Below, in pieces: positions 53,209-62,712 of a stretch of DNA of 64,000 bases. The DNA comes from Persicobacter sp. CCB-QB2 (GTDB taxonomy: Bacteria; Bacteroidota; Bacteroidia; Cytophagales; Cyclobacteriaceae): assembly GCF_001274635.1 (NCBI RefSeq), contig NZ_LBGV01000001.1:2418001-2482000 (forward strand). The letters are read 5' to 3'. The position numbers and the translations under genes are program-made. Within the stretch, counting starts at the first letter, position 1, and each line of letters begins with the position of its first letter. The notes beneath the pieces were generated by a model. It had not been told where the DNA came from and did no database searches. It was given only the letters and a program-made list of their open reading frames with translations.

Positions 53209-55515
53209 TTATTCTACTATTCTAAGTTTGGCAAAGCTTAATAGCAATGTCTTCTCCCCCACATTATCAAAATTCACCTTGGCTTTAGGCGCTGCCCCCT
53301 GTCGGTCCAGCTGCACAATATTTCCAAAGCCAAATTTAGCATGCTCCACTTTCTGCCCCTCAGCCAAATCCGCCGGATTACTAGCGGTGAAATCCGCTGA
53401 AGCTTTATGTGCCGGAACCGGCTTACGGGAAGGCACTGGTCGCTGCACCAAATTCTTGGCATAAGATGCACCAGAAGCTCCTGTTCCCGCAGCAAAACCT
53501 CCACCAATACCGGACGGACGATCAAAGCTACCACCCGGAGCGGCATTTCCAAAACTTACCTGCTTAGATTTTTTCGCTACATTCAATAATCCGGGCTCCA
53601 CCTCTTCCAAAAAGCGCGAAGGTTCGCAGTTGACCAATTTCCCAAAACGATAACGGGTCATGGCATAAGACATGGTCAGCTTTTGCTCCGCACGGGTGAT
53701 GGCCACATAGAACAAGCGGCGTTCTTCTTCCAAATCTTCTCTGGACTCCATCATCATGGTGGAAGGGAATAATTCTTCCTCCAGTCCGGTCAGGAATACA
53801 TGACGGAACTCCAGTCCCTTGGCCATGTGGATGGTCATCAGCGTAACCACATCCGGATCATCATCCTGCGCCTGATCCACCCCCGTCAGCAGGGAAACTT
53901 CCTGCAAGAAGGCATCCAGGGATTTATCTTCGTTTTCCTCATTATCCACATACTCCTTCACCGCATTCAGCAATTCCTGCACGTTTTCATAGCGGCTGAC
54001 GCCCTCCACGGTTTTATCCGCAAACAACTCGCGCATCAGGCCGGAAGCTTTGGCAATTTTCTGAGCAGCCTCGTGGGCATCATATTTCTGAACATCCACC
54101 TGCATGGCCTTGATCATGGTCACATAACCATCCACGGCATTGGCTGCTCTGCCTGGCAAATACATGCGACATTGCTGCAGGGCGGTCCATAAGTCCACCG
54201 ATTGCTCGGCAGCAAATACCCGTATTTTATCCACGGTCCCCGGGCCAATGCCCCGCTTTGGCAAATTAATCGAGCGGACGACCGCCTGCTCATCATTCGG
54301 GTTCAGGGCAATACGGAAGTAAGCCAACAAGTCCTTGATCTCCCGGCGCTGATAGAAAGAGAGTCCGCCAACAATTTTATATTTCAAATTTGCACGACGC
54401 AGGGCCTCCTCCAATGAACGCGATTGCGCATTGGTACGGTACAATACCGCGAAATCCTGATTGTGCCATTGGTTCTGCATCTTGGACTCGAAAATCCCCT
54501 GAGCAATCAGCCTGGCTTCCTCTCCATCTGAGGCGGCAGAAATCAGGTCGATTTTTTCCCCTTCGGCATTCGCGGTCCAGACATCCTTTTTGATTTGCCC
54601 CTGGTTTTTGGCAATTACGCCATTGGCAGCGTTCACAATCGTGCTGGTAGAACGGTAATTTTGCTCCAGCTTGATGGTACGGCAATCCGGAAAGTCCTTT
54701 TCAAAATTCAGAATGTTCTGAATATTCGCTCCACGGAAAGCATAAATGGACTGCGCATCATCCCCTACCACACAGATGTTCTGATGAACGGCTGCCAATT
54801 TTTTCACAATCAGATACTGTGAAACGTTGGTATCCTGAAACTCATCCACCAAGACATAGCGAAAACGATGCTGATATTTATGTAAAACATCCGGATGATC
54901 GCGAAACAACACATTGGTATTGAACAACAGATCATCAAAATCCATCGCTCCTGCCTTGAAACAGCGCACCACATAGCGCTTATAAATCTCTCCCAGCATC
55001 GGTCGCTTGGCGGCCTCATCATCGGCTTTGTACATCGGGTTATTGAGATACTCCTGCCAGCTCACCAGACTGTTCTTAGCATTGGAAATGCGACCATAAA
55101 CTGCATTTGGCTTATACAGCTTGTCATCCAATTGCATTTCCTTCACGATCGTCTTGATCAATGATTTGGTGTCATCCGCATCATAAATCGTAAAGTTGGA
55201 GGGATAGCCTAGCTTATCACATTCAAATCGAAGAATTTTTGCAAAAACAGAGTGGAATGTTCCCATCCACAAATTACGCGCCTCATTGCCCACTTCTTTC
55301 TCTATGCGCTCGCGCATCTCCTTTGCAGCCTTATTAGTAAAAGTCAGGGACATGATGGAAAACGGATCAACACCATGGGCGCGCATCAGGTGAGCGATAC
55401 GAAACGTCAGTACCCGCGTCTTCCCTGATCCTGCTCCGGCAATAATCATGGTTGCTCCCTCAGTGTTTACTACTCCTTCCCGCTGTGGGGGATTCAATTG
55501 ATCCAAATAATTCAT
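53209..55515 (-). CDS. UvrD/PcrA-type ATP-dependent DNA helicase
   Basis: A 768-residue superfamily 1A helicase. Motifs in order: LNPPQREGV (Q-type), AGAGSGKTRVL (Walker A, 26-36), TFTNKAAKEMRER, the DEFQDTN Walker B, VGDDAQSIYAFRGA, LEQNYRST, GLEFRHVFLTG and VAITRAEQ. The C-terminal region (about 655-768) has a Gly/Ser linker and then GQKVEHAKFGFGNIVQLD, the PcrA/UvrD tail that binds RNA polymerase in other bacteria. Acts in nucleotide excision and mismatch repair and in clearing replication blocks. Monocistronic. Confidence 0.9.
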   Translation of the reverse strand: MNYLDQLNPPQREGVVNTEGATMIIAGAGSGKTRVLTFRIAHLMRAHGVDPFSIMSLTFTNKAAKEMRERIEKEVGNEARNLWMGTFHSVFAKILRFECDKLGYPSNFTIYDADDTKSLIKTIVKEMQLDDKLYKPNAVYGRISNAKNSLVSWQEYLNNPMYKADDEAAKRPMLGEIYKRYVVRCFKAGAMDFDDLLFNTNVLFRDHPDVLHKYQHRFRYVLVDEFQDTNVSQYLIVKKLAAVHQNICVVGDDAQSIYAFRGANIQNILNFEKDFPDCRTIKLEQNYRSTSTIVNAANGVIAKNQGQIKKDVWTANAEGEKIDLISAASDGEEARLIAQGIFESKMQNQWHNQDFAVLYRTNAQSRSLEEALRRANLKYKIVGGLSFYQRREIKDLLAYFRIALNPNDEQAVVRSINLPKRGIGPGTVDKIRVFAAEQSVDLWTALQQCRMYLPGRAANAVDGYVTMIKAMQVDVQKYDAHEAAQKIAKASGLMRELFADKTVEGVSRYENVQELLNAVKEYVDNEENEDKSLDAFLQEVSLLTGVDQAQDDDPDVVTLMTIHMAKGLEFRHVFLTGLEEELFPSTMMMESREDLEEERRLFYVAITRAEQKLTMSYAMTRYRFGKLVNCEPSRFLEEVEPGLLNVAKKSKQVSFGNAAPGGSFDRPSGIGGGFAAGTGASGASYAKNLVQRPVPSRKPVPAHKASADFTASNPADLAEGQKVEHAKFGFGNIVQLDRQGAAPKAKVNFDNVGEKTLLLSFAKLRIVE

Positions 55516-55624
55516 GCTGCTTTTGCGCTTTCTCTGATTAATGTGAACGGCAAGATACGAATAAATTCAGAATTCATTTTCATAAAACACCTGCCCCATC
55601 AGGGCTTTTTCGCAAATAGCCAGA

Positions 55625-55846
55625 TCAGCCAATCAATACATTATTTTTAATCATCAATCGTTGATTTTTCATTTTTCCTCGATAAAAAACGAAACAAATA
55701 ATCAAGGTTGTAAGCAATTCCAGCCCCCCACCGAACCCGCTACCGGAAGCCATCAAGGCGCTATTTGAGGATTGAAGTGAATAGTAAAAAAGGTTGTCAG
55801 AGCTATCTTCGGCAGCAAACCCCATAGCTTTTCGCCAATTGGTCAA
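55625..55846 (-). CDS. Possible small membrane protein (sister of 685-910)
   Basis: A 73-residue frame from a TTG at 55846 to TGA 55625. One membrane segment (LELLTTLIICFVFY) with a basic tail (RGKMKNQRLMIKN). The last 50 codons align with the plus-strand stretch 774-910, including the stop context. Two related copies favour coding, but there is no ATG start and the family is unknown to me. It could be the remnant of a longer gene or part of a repeat. Confidence 0.4.
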   Translation of the reverse strand: MTNWRKAMGFAAEDSSDNLFYYSLQSSNSALMASGSGFGGGLELLTTLIICFVFYRGKMKNQRLMIKNNVLIG

Positions 55847-55873
55847 AACCCGGAGGTTGAAATGGGAAGTATT

Positions 55874-55990
55874 GGAGCGTGTTTAAAAGCACACCATCCG
55901 GCTGCAAATTCGAATTATTGGAAGCGATTTTGGAAAATTTCGAAATAAGCAACTCCTGCTACATTTTCCCGCCTTGCGGCTAAACAGGGA
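55874..55990 (+). repeat. Short hairpin motif (copy 3 of 3) followed by a partial MITE-like repeat
   Basis: GCGTGTTTAAAAGCACACC and ATCCGGCTGCAAATTCGAATT (55874-55916), then at about 55927-55990 AATTTCGAAATAAG and CATTTTCCCGCCTTGCGGC, the tail of the main repeat. The remainder of the 55847-56184 gap, up to the trpB start, shows only an A/T-rich promoter-like stretch. Confidence 0.5.
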
Positions 55991-56184
55991 AGCATTCATT
56001 ATTTGGCTTAATAACCAAAGAGCACATCCGGCAGCACAAAAAACTCACGCTTATAGACTTATTATTTTATTTGCGCGATTTCTCATATTGTTATTTTTTT
56101 TTTGCTCTGCATTTTTTGCGCTGCTTTTTTCAAAGAAAGCCATTAGTTTAGAATAGAAGATCACCCTTACTATAGAAAATTTTT

Positions 56185-57411
56185 ATGGACTTTTTATCCA
56201 CACCTGACGCAGAGGGATTTTTTGGTTCCTACGGCGGGAGCTTCCTTCCTGCTCCTATTCAAAAAGAAATTGATAAAATTACGGAGATGTACCTCAAGCT
56301 CCGTGAAGATGCTTCCTTCTGGACGGAAATTAATAGCATCCGAAAACATTATCAGGGCCGACCCACCCCTCTTTACTACTGTAATCGTTTATCAAAAGCC
56401 TATCAGGCTCATATTTACTTAAAACGTGAAGACCTCAACCACACCGGTGCACATAAACTCAACCATTGCATGGCCGAAGCCCTATTGGCCAAAAAAATGG
56501 GTAAAAATAAATTGATAGCAGAAACCGGAGCAGGTCAGCATGGCGTGGCCTTGGCTACTGCCGCTGCCTACTTCGGACTTTCTTGTGAAATTCACATGGG
56601 AGAAGTGGACATTCAAAAAGAGAAACCCAATGTGGATCGAATGATTGTCTTAGGGGCTAAAGTTATTCCGGCTACCCATGGTTTGAAGACATTAAAGGAA
56701 GCAGTGGACAATGCCTTTGAGGCTTATCTTAAAGATCCTGAAAAAAGCATTTATTGCATTGGATCGGTGGTTGGTCCACACCCATTCCCCATGATGGTTC
56801 GGGATTTTCAGGCCATCGTTGGGCAGGAAGTTCACGACCAATACATGCAAATGCTGGGCAAATTACCCGACCACATTGTGGCTTGCGTAGGAGGAGGCAG
56901 CAACGCCATCGGCATGTTCAGTGCCTTTTTGGATGAGCGGGTAGAACTGCATGGGGTGGAACCTGCAGGCAAGGGGATACACTTAGATGGCCAACACGCC
57001 GCCACACTGACCAAAGGCAAGAGAGGCATGATTCATGGCTTTAAATGTTACAATCTGGAAGATGAAAAGGGGGAACCACTACCGGTACACTCGATCGCCA
57101 GTGGCCTGGACTATCCGGGAGTAGGGCCGGAGCATTGCATGTTAAAAGACAGCGGCCGGGTAGATTATGTTAGTGTCACTGATGAGGAATGTATCCAGGC
57201 CTTTTATGAGCTATCTCAGCTGGAAGGCATTATCCCGGCCCTTGAAAGTGCGCACGCATTGGCTTACGCCAAAACCCTGGGCACAATGGATGCAGGTGCC
57301 AACATCTTGGTTAACCTTTCTGGTCGTGGAGATAAAGATTTGGAATATGTCTTAAAAAATTTCCCTGCCCATGAGTATTATTTAGAAGAACAAGAATTAA
57401 ACCCCATTTAA
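56185..57411 (+). CDS. trpB: Tryptophan synthase beta chain, orphan and divergent
   Basis: A 408-residue PLP enzyme joining indole and serine. Marks: [13 protein letters not shown] near the start, [21 protein letters not shown] with the PLP lysine K91, [37 protein letters not shown], the phosphate loop GGGSNAIG, and [16 protein letters not shown]. Two regions differ from the usual TrpB1 text: [15 protein letters not shown] and [15 protein letters not shown], where HKINN..GQ and GEEDxxRQ..NV are expected. No trpA or other trp gene is near. It may be a second TrpB used for indole salvage, or the main one encoded away from trpA. Confidence 0.85.
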   Translation: MDFLSTPDAEGFFGSYGGSFLPAPIQKEIDKITEMYLKLREDASFWTEINSIRKHYQGRPTPLYYCNRLSKAYQAHIYLKREDLNHTGAHKLNHCMAEALLAKKMGKNKLIAETGAGQHGVALATAAAYFGLSCEIHMGEVDIQKEKPNVDRMIVLGAKVIPATHGLKTLKEAVDNAFEAYLKDPEKSIYCIGSVVGPHPFPMMVRDFQAIVGQEVHDQYMQMLGKLPDHIVACVGGGSNAIGMFSAFLDERVELHGVEPAGKGIHLDGQHAATLTKGKRGMIHGFKCYNLEDEKGEPLPVHSIASGLDYPGVGPEHCMLKDSGRVDYVSVTDEECIQAFYELSQLEGIIPALESAHALAYAKTLGTMDAGANILVNLSGRGDKDLEYVLKNFPAHEYYLEEQELNPI

Positions 57412-57546
57412 AAACCTCCATTTTTTACTCCATTGCATAGCGGGACGCCAATGGCCGTTGCTGTTGGCTCCCTTTATTCTTTACCCCCCCAACCAACTAT
57501 TTTTCCATTGCTTCAAACAGGCATGGAAACGAAGTCCATTTTACAG

Positions 57547-57598
57547 GTAGGACAGCAGCCAACTACGCCCCCAAGTAGTTCGGAATAAGCTGTCCTAC
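57547..57598 (+). repeat. Nested hairpin downstream of trpB
   Basis: Outer arms GTAGGACAGC / GCTGTCCTAC (10 bp, perfect) enclose inner arms AACTAC / GTAGTT. It is followed by ATTTTTATT, so it may act as the trpB terminator, though it starts about 135 bp after the stop. Confidence 0.55.
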
Positions 57599-57679
57599 AT
57601 TTTTATTACCTCATTAAACCGAATCATACACGCTTTAATCTTCGTAAAATGGCAAATCGATAGAAATAAAAGATTTGTC

Positions 57680-57838
57680 CCTTGTGTTGAATTTTCGCCG
57701 ATGAAGCAGTTAAAAGAGGAGCAGGCAAACTGAGTCAAATGCGGACTTATTTAAGCGAAACAAAACACCCCCTCAAAACACTGTAATTAATCATTTAACT
57801 GATTTTACTGAATCTAACGGCTCACATTCGGGTTAAAA
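57680..57838 (-). repeat. Strongly diverged copy of the MITE-like repeat
   Basis: Only AGAGGAGCAGGCAAACTG, GTCAAATGCGG and an end resembling ATTCGGGTTAA match the family. Uncertain. The rest of the 57412-58048 gap holds the nested hairpin and the DUF3109 promoter region. Confidence 0.35.
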
Positions 57839-58048
57839 TAGCATTTCATCTCCGCCTCCCGTGACCTCGAAAAAATGCAATTCTCTACTAGTCTGCACCG
57901 AATTTTCTTCATGAATATTGACATTGAAGCACCTGCCCATCCCTGCTGTAATGATGAAAAGCCCCGAGTACTGAAAAAATTTGCACTATATTTGCCCTTT
58001 GATCGTGCATCAAGCAGTTAGTAAAGAAATCATTTAGCAAAAAATATT

Positions 58049-58618
58049 ATGATTGTAGTCGACAATCAAGTCATCAGTGACGACATTAAAGAGCGGAAAT
58101 TCGTCTGCGATTTAAGTAAATGTAAAGGCGCGTGCTGCGTTGAGGGGGACCTTGGGGCTCCATTGGAAAAAGAGGAGCTGGCCATCATGGAGGATGTTTA
58201 CGAAAAAGTAAAGCCCTATATGACAGAGGCCGGCATCAAAGCAGTGGAAGAGGAAGGCATCTATGTGGAAGATTGGGAGGGCGATTACTCCACCCCGATT
58301 ATCAACGGTAAAGAATGTGCTTATGCCATTATCGAAGAAGATGGCACCCTGAAATGCGCCATTGAGCAAGCTTATCTGGATAAGAAAATTGATTATCACA
58401 AGCCAATCAGCTGTCATCTCTACCCAATTCGCATCACCAAATACGATCAGTACGATGCCCTGAATTACGATGAGTGGTCGATTTGTGCAGATGCCTGCAG
58501 CTTGGGAGAGAAATTACAAGTACCGGTCTATAAATTCCTAAAAGGTCCATTGGAAAGGAAATATGGCGAAAAATGGTACCGCAAGCTTTGTAAAATCATT
58601 GAACAGGAAGAAACTTAA
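58049..58618 (+). CDS. DUF3109 family cysteine-rich protein
   Basis: A 189-residue cytoplasmic protein with Cys clusters: [13 protein letters not shown] near the start, [24 protein letters not shown] and ICADAC. This is the layout of DUF3109, related to YkgJ-type (CxxCxxxCC) proteins thought to bind zinc or an iron-sulfur cluster; no reaction is established. Single gene with its own terminator. All the family's cysteines appear present, so it is probably functional. Confidence 0.82.
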   Translation: MIVVDNQVISDDIKERKFVCDLSKCKGACCVEGDLGAPLEKEELAIMEDVYEKVKPYMTEAGIKAVEEEGIYVEDWEGDYSTPIINGKECAYAIIEEDGTLKCAIEQAYLDKKIDYHKPISCHLYPIRITKYDQYDALNYDEWSICADACSLGEKLQVPVYKFLKGPLERKYGEKWYRKLCKIIEQEET

Positions 58619-58649
58619 AAATCTTCACCTGAAGCATTGAAGTAGAAAC

Positions 58650-58679
58650 AAGAGAGGTCCTAAAGGGCCTCTTTTTTTG
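58650..58679 (+). terminator. Rho-independent terminator
   Basis: GAGGTCC-TAAA-GGGCCTC then T7, after the DUF3109 gene. Confidence 0.8.
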
Positions 58680-58680
58680 C

Positions 58681-58792
58681 TTAAACCGAATTATTCACCG
58701 ATTTATTTATCACCAAGTAGTAAGTAGTTTATTTTCATTGATTTATAATAACCCAAATTTGGACAAGCTTAATCATGAATAATCCAGCTTAA
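58681..58792. repeat. Short internal-deletion form of the MITE-like repeat
   Basis: 112 bp bounded by TTAAACCGAATTATTCA (58681-58697) and TGAATAATCCAGCTTAA (58776-58792), inverted with three mismatches in 17. The interior keeps only CCCAAATTTGGACAAGCTT. The remaining bases to 59004 are A/T-rich and presumably hold the oad promoter. Confidence 0.7.
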
Positions 58793-59004
58793 AAATAGAA
58801 AATCCACTACTCGGACCAAGCCCGACCGAAGTAATAAATATTTCGCGCAAATCGATATTAATGGAATAATATTTTATTTTTCACAAAACAACACCCAAAA
58901 CATAATATAAAATTGAAAATTTGGTGATGATTATCATTCCGGACTATTAGATAAAATAGTAGCTTCCTTTACAGCATTTTATTCAGCAATCAAAATTCAC
59001 TTTT

Positions 59005-59286
59005 ATGAATGAGGCCTTACAGGAAGCTGCCATGCTACTAGCGATTGGAATGATCACCGTATTTCTGATCCTCTTTTTAATTGTTGGTTTAGGGAATGTA
59101 TTAATCCAAATCGTCAATCGATTCTTCCCTGAGGAAAAAACCAACGCCCTTCCCATTACCACCTCTAAAAGCCCGCCTGAATCCCCTCAAAAAATATCCA
59201 CTGCTCAATTGGCGGCTATTACCGCTGCTGTAAATGTCATTACCCATGGAAAAGGACATATCACGAGCATCGACAAAGTCTCTTAA
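59005..59286 (+). CDS. oadG: Sodium-pumping decarboxylase, gamma subunit
   Basis: A 93-residue protein with one membrane helix near the N terminus (LLAIGMITVFLILFLIVGLGNVLIQIVNRF). A Pro/Ser-rich soluble part follows, then a C-terminal helix (QLAAITAAVNVITHGKGHI) typical of OadG. In the oxaloacetate decarboxylase complex the gamma subunit holds the alpha and beta subunits together. First gene of oadG-oadA-oadB; 25 bp before oadA. Confidence 0.83.
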   Translation: MNEALQEAAMLLAIGMITVFLILFLIVGLGNVLIQIVNRFFPEEKTNALPITTSKSPPESPQKISTAQLAAITAAVNVITHGKGHITSIDKVS

Positions 59287-59311
59287 TTTTTAATCAACAG
59301 TATTTTTTCAA

Positions 59312-61195
59312 ATGTCTAAAGCCATCAAATTCAGCCTGGTTTACCGCGACATGTGGCAATCCAGTGGAAAATATGTTCCCCGAGTGGATCAATTAGTTAA
59401 AGTCGCTCCTCACATTGTGAAAATGGGCTGTTTTGCCCGGGTAGAAACCAATGGAGGGGGATTTGAGCAGGTGAACTTATTATTCGGTGAAAACCCCAAT
59501 AAGGCCGTAAGAGCCTGGACAAAACCTTTTCAGGAAGCCGGAATCCAAACCCATATGCTGGAGCGCGCCCTAAATGGAATACGCATGAGTCCGGTTCCTG
59601 CAGATGTTCGCCGGTTGTTTTTCAAAGTCAAAAAAGCACAGGGCACTGATATTTCCCGCTCTTTCTGCGGCTTGAACGATGTACGAAATCTGGAAAATTC
59701 GATCAAATTCGCCAAAGCCGCAGGCATGATTGCTCAGGCCACCCTATCGGTCACCTACTCCCCAGTACATACGGTGGAATATTATGTGGATATGGCGAAA
59801 AAGCTGATTGCGATGGGGGCGGATGAAATCTGCGTGAAAGATATGGCAGGCATTGGCCGACCGGCATGGCTGGGGAAAATTGTGAAGGGCATAAAGGCTG
59901 CACATCCGGCAATCATTATCCAATACCACGCCCACTCAGGACCGGGCTTCGCCCCTGCGTCCATATTGGAAGTGGCCAGGGCCGGAGCGGAAATCATAGA
60001 TGTAGGCATGGAGCCGCTTTCCTGGGGAACAGGTCATGTTGATTTACTCACTGCCCATGAAATGCTGAGAGATGCCGGATTTGAAGTTCCGGATATTAAT
60101 ATGGAAGCCTATATGCAGGTGCGGAAACTGACGCAGGAATTCATGGATGACTTCCTAGGCTATTACATCAACCCAAAGAACCGCTTCATGAATTCCCTGT
60201 TGATTGGCCCGGGACTGCCCGGGGGCATGATGGGCTCATTAATGGCAGACCTGGAAGATAACCTGAAGTCGGTAAATAAATTTAAAAATAAGAATGGCCT
60301 GAGACCACTCAGCCAGGATGAATTACTCATCAAACTTTTTGATGAAGTGCAATACGTTTGGCCGAAACTCGGCTACCCGCCGCTGGTAACACCATTTTCT
60401 CAATATGTGAAAAATGTGGCCATGTTCAATGTGATGGCCATGGAAAAAAACAAAGCACGCTGGAGCATGATCCCCGATAATGTATGGGACATGATCCTGG
60501 GCAAATCCGGCCAACTCCCCGGGCCTGTAGACCCGGAAATTATCCAGCTGGCCAAAGCCCAAAATAAAATATTTTTTACAGGCATTCCCCAGGATTCTTA
60601 TCCGGACGCTTTGGACAATTTCCGCCAGGAAATGAAAGATCAGGGCTGGGATGTTGGACCGGATGAGGAAGAACTTTTCGAATTGGCCATGCATCCCGAG
60701 CAGTACCGTGCTTTTAAATCCGGCAAAGCCAAGGCCGATTTCGAAGCTGATTTGGCAAAACGAAAAATAGCGAAAAACAGCCCTCCAACTTCTGAGGGGA
60801 AGACCATCAATTCCACTGCGCCCAGCCCCAGCGAAATGAATGTGACGGTAAATGGAGAAGTATTCCACGTAAAGGTGGATTATGAAATCCATCCCGCTTC
60901 CGAAAAAGCATCTGCGAATCAAACAGCAGTACAACCCCCAATAGCTGCTAAAGCGGAAGAAGAAGCCAGAATGATTCTAGCCCCTATTGAGGGCAAGTTC
61001 TTCCTGACCAAATCCAATGCTGAAAGCCCTAAAAAGGTGGGCGATAATATACAGGAAGGAGACATCATTGGGTATGTGGAATCCATGAAGGTTTATAATG
61101 CCATCACGGCAGATGTTGGCGGGCAGATTACAGAAATTTGTCCGGGAGATGGAGAGAGTGTCGATGAAGATGACATCCTGATCAAAGTGCACTAA
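59312..61195 (+). CDS. oadA: Biotin-dependent decarboxylase alpha subunit (OadA/PycB-like)
   Basis: A 627-residue protein. The carboxyltransferase TIM barrel (about 1-450) has VYRDMWQSSGK, RVETNGGGFEQV, VKDMAGIGRPAWLG and the metal-binding HAHSGPG. A linker rich in charged residues and Ala/Pro follows. The C-terminal biotinyl domain (about 555-627) has the biotin lysine in VESMKVYNA (K593). The enzyme removes CO2 from oxaloacetate onto biotin, which OadB then releases with Na+ export. The usual RDxHQS has Trp for His (RDMWQSS) and the biotin motif is ESMKV instead of (E/A)AMKM, mild departures. The substrate could be another 2-oxo- or malonyl-type acid. Confidence 0.85.
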   Translation: MSKAIKFSLVYRDMWQSSGKYVPRVDQLVKVAPHIVKMGCFARVETNGGGFEQVNLLFGENPNKAVRAWTKPFQEAGIQTHMLERALNGIRMSPVPADVRRLFFKVKKAQGTDISRSFCGLNDVRNLENSIKFAKAAGMIAQATLSVTYSPVHTVEYYVDMAKKLIAMGADEICVKDMAGIGRPAWLGKIVKGIKAAHPAIIIQYHAHSGPGFAPASILEVARAGAEIIDVGMEPLSWGTGHVDLLTAHEMLRDAGFEVPDINMEAYMQVRKLTQEFMDDFLGYYINPKNRFMNSLLIGPGLPGGMMGSLMADLEDNLKSVNKFKNKNGLRPLSQDELLIKLFDEVQYVWPKLGYPPLVTPFSQYVKNVAMFNVMAMEKNKARWSMIPDNVWDMILGKSGQLPGPVDPEIIQLAKAQNKIFFTGIPQDSYPDALDNFRQEMKDQGWDVGPDEEELFELAMHPEQYRAFKSGKAKADFEADLAKRKIAKNSPPTSEGKTINSTAPSPSEMNVTVNGEVFHVKVDYEIHPASEKASANQTAVQPPIAAKAEEEARMILAPIEGKFFLTKSNAESPKKVGDNIQEGDIIGYVESMKVYNAITADVGGQITEICPGDGESVDEDDILIKVH

Positions 61196-61203
61196 TATTC
61201 ATT

Positions 61204-61230
61204 GCGCCCCAAGATTGGGGCGCCATTTTT
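61204..61230 (+). terminator. Intra-operon hairpin between oadA and oadB
   Basis: GCGCCCCAA-GA-TTGGGGCGC, a 9-bp perfect GC-rich inverted repeat, then CATTTTT. It ends eight bases before the oadB start. It could act as a partial terminator or an RNA-stability element. Confidence 0.7.
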
Positions 61231-61237
61231 CTAGCTT

Positions 61238-62434
61238 ATGGAAATCATTGAAAACTTATATGAAATGACTGCCCTGAGCAACCTTTTCCAAAGTCCGGGC
61301 ACCCTTATCATGCTGGCATTGGGACTGTTTTTGCTATATCTGGGCATCTACAAGCAATACGAACCACTACTATTGGTTCCTATTGCCTTCGGCATGATCC
61401 TCGCCAATTCCTTAGGCGGAGGCATGGCCATCAGTACCGAGGAGGAGATCAAGCACCTCACCTTTCTGGAAATTGCCAGTCAGTATGGCATCATGAATTA
61501 TCTATATTACGCCCTCATCAAAACCGGTTTACTGCCACCACTCATTTTTATGGGGGTTGGTGCACTCACGGATTTTGGCCCCATGCTCCGGAACTTGCGG
61601 CTGGCCATTTTCGGAGCCGCCGCACAGATGGGCATTTTCACGGTGCTGATCATGGCCATCCTGATGGGCTTCAGCCTGAAAGAAGCCGCCTCTTTGGGCA
61701 TCATTGGTGGTGCCGACGGTCCCACTGCGATTTACACTACCATTAAGCTGGCTCCTCATTTATTAGGACCTATTGCCATTGCCGCTTATTCCTATATGGC
61801 TTTGGTGCCTGTTATCATCCCGCTGGTAGTGAAATACACCATGAATGAACAGGAGCTCAAAATTAATATGAAGGAGATGGACAAACGCTTCCCTCCCAAG
61901 CATGAAATAAAAAACATGCGGTTGATGAAAATCCTTTTCCCACTATTTGTGGGTGGATTAGTGGCCTTTTTCGTGCCTTCGTCTGTGCCCCTGGTGGGCA
62001 TGTTGCTCTTTGGTAATTTGGTGAAAGAAATTGGCGCCAATACGCTTCGGTTAAAGGAAGCGGCTTCCGGCCCGATCATGAATGCCGCCACCATTTTTCT
62101 TGGCCTTACCGTGGGCGCTACCATGACGGCCCAAACATTCCTGAATATCAAAACCCTTTCTATTGTGGGGGGCGGATTTTTGGCTTTCGCGATTTCCATT
62201 GCCGTGGGAATAATGGCCGTAAAAACCTATAACCTCTTCGCGGAGAAGAAGATCAATCCGCTGATCGGAGCCACCGGCTTATCGGCTGTACCCATGGCCT
62301 CTCGGGTGGCCAATGAAATCAGTCTCCGTTATGATTCTCGGAATCACATTTTGCAATATTGTATGGCCTCCAATATTTCAGGCGTGATTGGTTCCGCTGT
62401 GGCGGCGGGCGTCTTGATTTCATTCTTGAACTAA
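61238..62434 (+). CDS. oadB: Sodium-pumping decarboxylase, beta subunit
   Basis: A 398-residue membrane protein with about nine transmembrane segments. The OadB hallmark GIIGGADGPTAIYTTIKLAPHLLGPIAIAAYSYMALVP holds the Asp that carries Na+/H+. Further conserved text includes GALTDFGPML, NAATIFLGLTVGATM and a C-terminal SNISGVIGSAVAAG. It couples decarboxylation of carboxybiotin on the alpha subunit to Na+ export, giving a sodium gradient as used by marine bacteria. Last gene of the operon. Confidence 0.9.
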   Translation: MEIIENLYEMTALSNLFQSPGTLIMLALGLFLLYLGIYKQYEPLLLVPIAFGMILANSLGGGMAISTEEEIKHLTFLEIASQYGIMNYLYYALIKTGLLPPLIFMGVGALTDFGPMLRNLRLAIFGAAAQMGIFTVLIMAILMGFSLKEAASLGIIGGADGPTAIYTTIKLAPHLLGPIAIAAYSYMALVPVIIPLVVKYTMNEQELKINMKEMDKRFPPKHEIKNMRLMKILFPLFVGGLVAFFVPSSVPLVGMLLFGNLVKEIGANTLRLKEAASGPIMNAATIFLGLTVGATMTAQTFLNIKTLSIVGGGFLAFAISIAVGIMAVKTYNLFAEKKINPLIGATGLSAVPMASRVANEISLRYDSRNHILQYCMASNISGVIGSAVAAGVLISFLN

Positions 62435-62494
62435 GCTGAATGAGGCCCCACTTTATTTACGCTCCTGAAAATTAACCACCTTAAAAAAACACTA

Positions 62495-62712
62495 TTAAGC
62501 CGGATTGCGCTTGCTTAAATTCTCGTTTAGCTGCAAGGCGGAGAATATGAAGGAATTTTTCCTATTTCTAGTTTTTCCCTGGAAGAAGTTGAACGAGGAG
62601 AAAGCAAGCGCTCCCCTATTTTGGAACTATTAAAAAAATCAGAAAAACCACCTATCACGAACTGTCCCTCTGGACCTATTCGCAAAACCCGACAGAAAAT
62701 AATTCTGGTTAA
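62495..62712 (-). repeat. MITE-like repeat, full-length reverse copy (about 218 bp)
   Basis: TTAAGCCGGATTGCGC, CTCGTTTAGCTGCAAGGCGG, CCTATTTCTAGTTTTTCCC, GAACGAGGAGAAAGCAAGCG, GAACTATTAAAAAAATCAG, end AATAATTCTGGTTAA. The rest of the 62435-63167 gap is A/T-rich and shows nothing else. Confidence 0.7.
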
